Positions 55,971 to 64,000 of a stretch of DNA of 64,000 nucleotides are shown here, piece after piece (position 1 is the stretch's first letter; every line of letters starts with the position of its first letter). The notes under the pieces were generated by a model. It worked only from the letters and a program-made list of their open reading frames with translations. It was not told the origin of the DNA and did no database searches. Source of the DNA: Strongylocentrotus droebachiensis (lineage: Eukaryota; Echinodermata; Echinoidea; Camarodonta; Strongylocentrotidae); contig JAVYIG010006384.1 in assembly GCA_035222895.1 (NCBI GenBank), forward strand, positions 1 through 64,000, given 5' to 3'. The position numbers were made by a program, and so were the translations under genes.

Positions 55971-58900
55971 TTCTGTCTTCCATTCCCCCTCTCACACGCA
56001 ATTATCTTGTTTCCCCCTCTTTTTTCTCCTTCTGTCTTTCTCTCTTCTTTTTCTCTTTTTTATTTGACCGTCTCTTTCACTTCATTTTGGGGGAATTTTT
56101 CCTCTCTAGGACGGTATGTTATCACTTGACCAGATTACTGGTATCAACCTTGTTCTTCTTGCCTCCCGTCTTCGTCCGTCCGTCTCTCTATCTCTCTCTT
56201 TCTCTCTCGCTTTGTCTCTCTCTCACACACACACTCTCTCCCTTGATTTCAGTGAAAAACAATTCCATCACATAAAATGAAAAAAAAAAACACCCTGTGA
56301 CTTCGAAGAGGGAACATTGTTTTTATTGAATATGATAAAGTTATGATACCCGCGATCTTAAGCACCTTGTATATCTTTCATACAAGTTGTCTTTAATTGA
56401 TTAAACATTCATATAGAGAGATAATTCTTTCTCAGTAGCTACATGACATTGAAAGAGCGCTACGAGTTGTACAAATATATTCCTATAATTATACTATACG
56501 ACATTTAATTCAAAACACATAACCAATAATTGAGATAAAAACATTTGATATACATTCCAAAATCATTTACTGCAAGAAGCTTAGATTTATATATTATGTA
56601 AATTACAATCCGCAAGAAATATATACATGAAATAGTCCTAGGATTATAGTACAGTCCACAGAGCAATTTGTTCATCTTCGTAAATGGTTATTTATTAAAC
56701 ACGTCGTCCTATACCGCTCAAAAATGAATATGCAAATACACAACAAATATTCAATAACTAATAATAGAGTACAATATTTTAACTAAGTACGATTGAGCAA
56801 TAAGATGATGGATTGAAGAAGAGATATATCGAGAGGTGAATAGAAAATAATGAAACAATCTTGACAGGAGTAGTAAGAGAAAGCAAATAGAAATTTGTAA
56901 CATCTTGTAACACATACCTCATATTGCTAACACTATTTTGTAGAAATATATGAAATCAGTCTTCTGCTTTTGTATTGCTGTATTACATTGTATTCGCCTT
57001 TGCACTTTCCCCAATTATTCCACAATGTCGAAATAACCTACGCAAAATGCAATACATCTGTTCTAACATAAATCCTAAATTCCTTCTTTGATAAAATCTC
57101 GTAATATACAATCAAAGTCTTTATTTCCGTCAAAGATGCAGGTCGTTTTATAACTACCAAAAAAAGAAATTAAGCCAAAACGATGGCTTGTTTTAAAAGC
57201 AGCGTATTTTACCAACATAGATACCACTGCTGAAAAGAATTTCAAATGGTAGGCCTACCATCTTTCGGTGAAGTATCTAGAGTGATTTTCGGTTGCTGTA
57301 TACCCAAGCATCATTAAGCGCGCGTAGTTGTAGTTGGTGATGAATTGTGGGACATTGCTGTCGACAAGTCAAGACATTGTTAGTAGCAGATGGCAGTAAA
57401 CGTAAGTCAGAAGTAATGTCAGTCAAATATCCTGCCTTTAAACTAAATTAAAGCAACCGGCTCCTATCAACAACAAATCCTCACCAATTTACTATTCGAA
57501 TGAAGAGCGATACCGCTGTTGGTATGGTTTCAATTTCTAACGTGGAATAAATCTAAAGCGTTAAATTATGTAACACTATTTTGAAAAGCTTATTAAAAAA
57601 AAGTAGTGATTATTGCAGATAATGTTGTTCCCCCTCGTCATGTTAGTCGAGTTAATTTAATTGTCTTTACTCTGTTATTAGTTTGGAAATCAAGGAGGAA
57701 TGACGCATATGCTGCAGAGAATAATTGCCTTTAATAGAAGTGTCCACAAATAAATGTTAAACTAAATGTATATTGTTTCCGAACGAACGGGCGTATTTTG
57801 GGAGGAAGGGGTGGGGTGTCTTTCTTTCTTAGTGAATGAAATACAAAAGAACAAGGAAGGAAGTCGGTCTCTATTGTTGAATAAAATAAGGAATAAATAT
57901 AGCCGCTTAGGGGAGGGGTAAGGGTTTGGAAGGGGTACAGTCATCCCTAATCACTGCCTTTTCTACCTCTTTTCCTTGTCTTCTTATTATCGTTCGCCAT
58001 TTGATAGGGGGGGGGGGGTTACCCCCAGTCTGAACAAGAACACTATACGATGGCGCTATGAAAGTGTTGAATACATGTATATTAGAAAACATGTAATTGT
58101 TGATATTAGCCACTATGGAGATAAATTTGAACCTAGGGTTTTGAATGATTTAAAAGCTATAAAAAACGCAAAAAGGTTTTCGTGCCACCTTAGCTTTTTC
58201 ATTATTGAAATTGCTTCTTGTAAAACTAGAAGGAAAGCCTGAAAAAAAACATCTGTCACTCTTTCAAACAAGATTTAAGAAAATAGAACTTGAGAAACTA
58301 ACCTGCGTTTAATAAACTCAATTTAATTTGAGTATGTCAATTTATAAGAACAAACATAAATGTCACAACGACTATATATCTCTATTACCTAATTTATAAT
58401 TTGTAAATATAAGCAAAACAATTCAAAATAATTGATGCCTAATCATAAATGATATAATTACCATTATAAGCTAAGAAAGAAATATAAAATATATGTACAT
58501 ATCGGAATAACAATATAATAGTTACAGATATCATTTAATTACAATATTGCTAACACGAAGACCACCTCCCTACAAAAGCAGGGATCATTTTATAGCAAGA
58601 TTGTGCACCCTATTATCATCATCTCACAAAATAAAGTATCTTAAGAAAAAGAAAATTCGTTGGTAACTCAAGCCACTTCAAAATCAATTCGTCGAAAATG
58701 CTTTTAAAACTTTGCAATCGATTTCTGTAGCAATTCTAATACTTAGTACATTGGTTTTTTAGTAAATGTCCTGTTATAACTCAATAACAAAAAAAATCCA
58801 ACTAATACATTTCCACCTTATTCTAAAAATATAAAATCGACTAAATGTGATACAATTACAAAGCAGAGTCTGTCTTCTACAAAGCGAAATCAAATCTGAA

Positions 58901-60240
58901 GTTATAAGTCTTCTATCATTGGTTATCTCACAAGATATACATTATTTAAATATTTCCAAGTCGTCTTCTCTCTCGTCCGCCTTCATCATGCTCATTCTAC
59001 AAGAAATAACAGAACAAAGCAGGCATAAAAAGACCCCACATTGATATACCGGAAGTTTCACTTTCGTCTTCAACCAAATATTGCTTGCATACATTGTTTT
59101 TTTGCGTGAGATAAATGGATGTTTTAATTTATTTGCTGAATAATTCTGCATACGATGCTCGTTTTACTGACATTATAACCATAAATTAAAACACAGCTCT
59201 CAACTCATTGACGTGAGATGTAATTTTTAATGTGTTTTTGTAGAAAATATTGACTTCATTACCATGATAATAATGATGATGATGACCATAGTCCTTGTCA
59301 TGTTCATTAGCCTGTAAAGGGGGGGGGGGGGTGGGGGTGGGGGGGGGGGGGTTGATATATTATGAAAACCACATATCCTGTAGACATATTGCCAGTTGAA
59401 CTGATCGTCCGACCCTCACCTTCAAACGGGGATGGGGTGGGATGTAATTTACAGGATTCATCCTGAGTACGCTACGTCATTGAATAAAACCTCATTTCAA
59501 AGCATGCTGTCACCTTGCAAAGTTTATACGATCGGCTAACCATTGCCTTTCTCTAAAACAAAGTTTATACGATCGGCTAACCATTGCCTTTTTCTAAAAC
59601 AAAGTTTATACGATCGGCTAACCATTGCCTTTCTCTAAAACACTGTACATATAATGGTTCAAAGATCCCTTTCTCTCGAATTAAGTCGGTCAAAGTCATT
59701 ATAAAACTGACACATTATTTAATGCCCACTGTGTATTGAAAAGCGAATGTACGAGTCACGGCATTAGTAGATCACGTGATGCCAGCTAGCTGACCAATCA
59801 GGAATCGTCATCAACGATCGGCCAGTGTTTTTGATGATGCCATCATTACGCCTATTCATGGGGAAAATAAAACGGAATGACATCATTAAATCTAGTCCAC
59901 TATCTGGATCTGGTTCGTCATCCCTCTTTTTCGGGTCCACAAATTGTAACCTTGGAACGCTGAATCTTAATAGCCAAAGTGACAATTTTATTTAGAAAAC
60001 AGGCTTATCGTGATTATATGCTTACCATATTTCAAGATCAAACGCAGAATCTTGTAAATCACATTTTTTTCATTCATAGTAAACAAATAATTCGCGATAT
60101 TGTAGATAGATCAAAGTGCTGTTTAGCTTCAATAACAATTTTATCATGAAAATAGCTGTAAGTAAAGCGTAAGTCAAGTACATACAGTTTTCATTGACAT
60201 GAGAAGTGATTAAACACGGAATTTATAAACGTAGACAGAT
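55271..60240. other. Gene-poor spacer with pyrimidine tracts, poly-G and a 41-bp tandem repeat
   Basis: A CT-rich stretch (about 55690-56250) gives spurious hydrophobic ORFs. G-runs occur at 58007-58018 and 59320-59352. No supported exon. The lower end probably borders the 3' UTR of the minus-strand channel gene, since TTTATT (AATAAA on the minus strand) occurs near 60243 and 60256. Confidence 0.5.
59519..59641. repeat. Three exact-period 41-bp tandem repeats
   Basis: The unit starting AAAGTTTATACGATCGGCTA begins at 59519, 59560 and 59601. The copies are identical except for one base in the second (TTTTTC for TTTCTC). Confidence 0.9.
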
Positions 60241-61193
60241 AATTTATTTAGTCATTTATTTAGGAAAAGGAAATTAATCTTCTATAGTTGTCTCTTCATT
60301 AATTTTTTCTTTAAACAAATTCTTTAAAACACGTGTAAATTCTATAAGGCTGAAGTGTAGGTGATAACAATTGAGAGATATAACATTGTATATTAAATTA
60401 TACCTTTTCTCATTTTTCTGAAAAGGAGGGGGAGGGGTGCTAAAAATGGGTTCCGTAAAAGTAAGTGTTTGAAGAAAAAAACTCATTTCAGCCCGAATTC
60501 AAATGCATATTAAATTTGTTTAAATCAATTTTTATTATGATAGAGTCTTAAAATATCTTTCAAAAGGATTTTTTTTTCTTTTCAAGATGGGTCAACTGTA
60601 CTGAATTCCAGATCGGTTACATTTTATACAAAAACAAGTAAGACACTCTCTGTGATCGAAATAAACATTCCATGATATAGAAAGATAGCAGAAAGCAAAG
60701 CTGTCAGGATTCAATCAATTTCACTTTTTCTAAAGAAAGATTCAGAAGGTTTGAGAGCGAAAAGAAGAGGGCATTCGAAAGTAAAAGGCGATGAATAGAG
60801 GCTTATCTACCGTTTTCTACAAGGATTAATAATAATCTACGAAATCCATTCGCATAATAATGTACATACACGATTTCAATATTTAAAGATTGTTCGTCAT
60901 GACGGCATACATTGTTTCGTCATAATGGCCTACGATGTTACGTCATCAGAACATACTATCAGCTAAACATACATTCCATTCTTAGCACGTGATACAAATC
61001 AATTCGTTGCACGCCATACAGAGTCGCGACTACATTTGAATCTATATAACTGAAGAAAGATCGTGCATGGTATAAAAGAAAAGAATCAAAGAGTGGTCTA
61101 GACTTTTATAGAGAGCTTCTACTGGGTTGCGAGATAGAGAGAAGCAGAAGCATTGCAAGAACTTGACAGCGGGCCGAAGCAAAACGTCAAAAA

Positions 61194-61469
61194 CTATACT
61201 TCTGTGTTTCGATGTGTTCCTAGGGCATCGTCCTCGTCAATAAAGCGAAGTTGGTTGGCGTGGATGCCGTTCGGAGGTGATGTCGACGATTCTTCTCGTG
61301 TGACGACCGGTGGGACCAGCGGCTGGAGTTCCATTTCGGTTTCGTCCAGCCATTTCGGTTTCTTCTCTGTCTTAGCCTGGGCCATGTCGACCATGGCTAC
61401 TGAACAGCCTGATGAAACTGAGCACATGCTGTCCCGACGTTCGGGCTCTTTCATAGCGTCTCGTAGAGC
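61194..61469 (-). CDS. TRPC-like channel, last exon with PDZ-ligand end
   Basis: The minus-strand acceptor TTTCTAG precedes GCTCTACGA (ALRDAMKEPERRDS). The exon is hydrophilic, with likely phospho-sites (ERRDSMCSVSSG) and a C-terminus ...EDDALGTHRNTEV. The final T-E-V fits a class I PDZ ligand, as found at the ends of several TRPC channels and consistent with scaffold binding. Confidence 0.75.
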   Translation of the reverse strand, partial: ALRDAMKEPERRDSMCSVSSGCSVAMVDMAQAKTEKKPKWLDETEMELQPLVPPVVTREESSTSPPNGIHANQLRFIDEDDALGTHRNTEV

Positions 61470-62073
61470 CTAGAAAGAAAGAAAAAAACACCCATGTTAC
61501 GTTACGTTACGTTACACACACGGTAATATCTTGCGTTTGTTTTGCAGTTACAGCTGACACGATCGGGAAAAACTTACCTTCATCATCACCATCGTTGTTG
61601 TCAACCTCATCTTCATCATTGTAATCATTGTCATCTTCAAATTCATCATCTTCATAATTGTCATCCTCAAATTCATCATAATCATAATCATCATAATAAT
61701 TGTAGTCATCCCCATCATCATCATCATCTTCATAGAGAAAAATAATAATCGTTGCTTTCATCTCCATCACCATCATCATAATAGTCCTCGTCATCATCGT
61801 CATCACCATACATATTATCATCATCGTCATCATCGCAATCATCATCATCATCATCATCACCATCATCAGCACAATCATTATCATCATCATCATCATTCAT
61901 CATCGTCATTATCGTCATTATATCATCATCATCATTATCGTCATTATATCATCATCATTATCATTATCATCATCACCATTATCATCTTATCATCGTCATC
62001 ACCATCATCAGCACAATCATTATCATCATCATCATAATTCATCATCGTCATTATTATCATCATCACCATCATC

Positions 62074-62104
<31 letters not shown>

Positions 62105-62557
62105 CCATCATCATCATCATCTTATCATCATCATCATCATCATCATCCTCAATGTCGCCTCTACACCCCTCCTTCTGCTCCTCCTACTCATCATCATCAT
62201 CAGTATTCTCACCATCATCGACTTTACCTAGTCAATCATAGCTAACCCTTTGCATATACGGGAATCAGCTGGCTCCCGTATTAAGACCATGTGAATGGGA
62301 GTATTCAATAATCAGCGGATTAATCTTACCTGGAACATCCCTGTACCGAGTGCGCCATTGTCATCCAGGTCCTTGTCGTGCACCTTGGCCTCCACCTGTC
62401 GAATCTTCTTGTCCATCTCACCCAGGGCTTCGAACATCTCAAACTTGAAACCTGAGATGTCCTGCTTGAGCTCGTTCAGGATGTTGGCCTGGTCATCGTC
62501 CTCCTCCTGGTGACGCTTCTCGAAGTGATACCTTCTTACGAGATGGTCCGAGACTTC
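61194..62557 (-). CDS. TRPC-like cation channel, C-terminal exons
   Basis: Two minus-strand exons, 62557-62330 (76 codons) and 61469-61194 (91 codons and stop), joined in phase 0. The gene continues beyond the right edge. The first exon carries LVRRYHFEKRHQEEDDDQAN, then LNELKQDISGFKFEMFEALG. This matches the conserved cytoplasmic stretch after the pore of TRPC and insect TRP/TRPL channels (LV.RY ... (N/K)E(I/L)KQDIS..(R/K)(Y/F)E). The pore and transmembrane segments are outside the window. Function as a non-selective Ca2+-permeable plasma-membrane channel is inferred from the family. Confidence 0.75.
61575..62215. repeat. (CAT/ATC)n microsatellite in channel intron
   Basis: A long imperfect array of CAT/ATC with CGTCAT variants, directly between the two last channel exons. 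The Met- and His-rich ORFs here are artefacts. Confidence 0.85.
62330..62557 (-). CDS. TRPC-like channel, penultimate exon
   Basis: The minus-strand acceptor TCGCAG is at 62558 and the donor CAG|GTAAGATT at 62330. It is 228 nt, phase 0 on both sides. A predicted helical/coiled-coil segment (FEMFEALGEMDKKIRQVEAK) follows the KQDIS block. Confidence 0.8.
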
Positions 62558-62587
62558 CTGCGATAGGAGGAATTATAGAGGGGAAGG

Positions 62588-62851
62588 TTAAGATACGGTC
62601 ATAAAGGTTCATACGAATCTCCCTGTTCGTACGGCGTTCGTACGGCCGCCTTACGAAGGGAGGGTTTCGTACGAGGTTGACAAAAATCTTGGACAAGACT
62701 ATCGACCAGTCTGCGAACTTACGAATGGTTTACAAACGGTCTACGAACGCTGGTTTCCTACGGCCTTCTTAAGAAGATCGTAGGAAATCATCTGAAAATC
62801 GTTCGTACAGCCTTCGTAGTAGTTCGTATTGCTATTTGTGACCGAGGCTTA
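62588..62851. mobile_element. MITE with TTA target duplication and GGTCA ends
   Basis: TTAAGATACGGTCATAAAGG on the left against the complement of TTTGTGACCGAGGCTTAA on the right. The interior is rich in TACGAAC/GTTCGTA palindromes. The end motif and TTA duplication resemble those of the 1.16-kb foldback at 48643, suggesting related families. Confidence 0.6.
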
Positions 62852-62994
62852 ATTTGGATGAGGAAAGACGAGGAGGAAAAGCCAGCACATGATTAAAGGA
62901 GAAGCAGGGGAGGCAGAGGAGTAGAAGGTGTTTTGATAAAATATCATAGTAGCATTAATGACGAGTGAGTAGAAGAAGTAGTCATAATTATGTA

Positions 62995-63900
62995 GCCTCA
63001 CCACCATCATCCTCATCATTGTTATCCTCCTCCTACTCCTCCTCCTTCTCATCATCATTATTATCATCATCATCATCATTATTATCATCATCATTATTAT
63101 TATCATCATCATCATTATTATCATCATCTTTATTATTATCGTCATCATCATTATTATCATCATCATCATTATCATAATCTTCATTATTATCGTCATCATC
63201 ATTATTATCATCATCATTATTATCATCATCATCATTATTATCATCATCATCATTATTATCATCATCATCATTATTATCATCATCATCATTATTATCATCA
63301 TCATCATTATTATCATCATCATCATTGTTATCATCATCATCGTTATTATCATCATCATCGTTATTATCGTCATCATTATTATCGTCATCATCATTGTTAT
63401 CATCATCATCATTATTATCATCATCATCATTATTATCGTCATCATCATTGTTATCATCATCATCATTATTATCATCATCATTATTATTATCATCATCATC
63501 GTTATTATCATCATCATCATTATTATCATCATCATTATTATCATCATCATCATTATTATCATCATCATCATTATTATCATCATCATCATTATTATCATCA
63601 TCATCATTATTATCATCATCATCATTATTATCATCATCATCATTATTATCATCATCATCATTATTATCATCGTCATTATTATTATCATCGTCATTATTAT
63701 TATCATCGTCATTATTATTATCATCGTCATTATTATTATCATCGTCATTATTATTATCATCGTCATTATTATTATCATCGTCATTATTATTATCATCGTC
63801 ATTATTATTATCATCATCATCATTATTATCATCATCATCATTGTTATCATCATCATCATTGTTATCATCATCATCATTGTTATCATCATCATCATTATTA
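62995..63900. repeat. Long ATC/ATT array with 15-bp and 18-bp higher-order units
   Basis: Mostly a 15-bp unit (ATCATCATCATTATT). From about 63657 to 63815 it changes to an 18-bp unit with one CGTCAT (ATTATTATTATCATCGTC), about eight copies, then returns to the 15-bp form with a GTT variant. The 200-360 codon ORFs are artefacts. It lies in an intron of the channel gene. Confidence 0.88.
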
Positions 63901-64000
63901 GAAAGAGCAGCAGTAGTAGCAGCAACAGCAGCAGCAGTAGTCGTATAGTAGTAACAATAGTTGTGGTATTAGTAGTAGTATCAGTAGACAGTAGTAACAG

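Noticed and set aside
55511-56275. Three overlapping hydrophobic ORFs of 90-138 codons
   Set aside because: They arise from a CT-rich tract (Ser/Leu/Phe repeats). They are not membrane proteins.
61507-61918. Met-rich and Asp-rich ORFs at 61.5-61.9 kb
   Set aside because: CAT microsatellite inside an intron of the channel gene.
62849-63948. Long Met/Ile-rich (minus) and Ser/Leu-rich (plus) ORFs
   Set aside because: They are translations of the ATC/ATT array, with no start context, splice sites or domain.
1-64000. CRISPR array or prokaryotic operon structure
   Set aside because: All tandem repeats lack unique spacers of constant length, and the gene structure is clearly eukaryotic.

Overview
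The window is animal nuclear DNA: AT-rich, intron-rich, with GT-AG splice sites, microsatellites, long poly-G runs and many short non-autonomous transposons. The gene content (a class V aminotransferase of the isopenicillin-N-epimerase type, a sperm-tail SHIPPO-repeat protein, a TRPC-type channel, a P-element/THAP transposase) and the style of the tRNA-derived SINEs and hairpin MITEs suggest a marine invertebrate deuterostome. A sea urchin or another echinoderm is my best guess, but the species is inferred and not shown.

Layout. (1) 0.9-4.6 kb, minus strand: five exons of an unrecognised gene that runs off the left edge. (2) 8.2-32.7 kb, plus strand: a seven-exon PLP-dependent aminotransferase class V gene. 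Its intron 5 (13.8 kb) holds a decayed 7.6-kb P-type DNA transposon with a THAP/P-element transposase. Two 493-bp direct repeats flank the transposon and abut its termini exactly. The last exon of the aminotransferase has been copied in tandem about five more times downstream, with a hairpin MITE inside the unit. (3) 35.7-46.4 kb, plus strand: an eight-exon gene for an 883-residue protein with a long acidic N-terminus and C-terminal SHIPPO/STPG motifs. Its last exon is also partly copied in tandem, fused to tRNA-like pieces. (4) 48.2-50.9 kb: a cluster of palindromic elements, including a GC-rich 1.16-kb foldback. (5) 51.3-55.3 kb, plus strand: an unrecognised secreted acidic protein gene with a signal-peptide exon followed by two homologous large exons. 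Each large exon starts in the same phase and has its own stop codon and poly(A) signal. (6) 61.2 kb to beyond the right edge, minus strand: the last two coding exons of a TRPC-like cation channel ending in a PDZ-ligand motif, with very large ATC/ATT repeat arrays in the introns.

The genes do not form a pathway. The most original points are the duplicated, possibly alternative, large exons of the secreted gene; the exact 493-bp duplication around the P-type element, which is the expected product of hybrid-element insertion or exchange between two nearby insertions; the independent 3'-exon tandem amplifications in two neighbouring genes; and a set of hairpin elements that share GTTTCAYRAAAC-like ends but carry different cores. 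All gene models were built by reading splice sites and frames by eye, so boundaries can be off and first exons may be missing.
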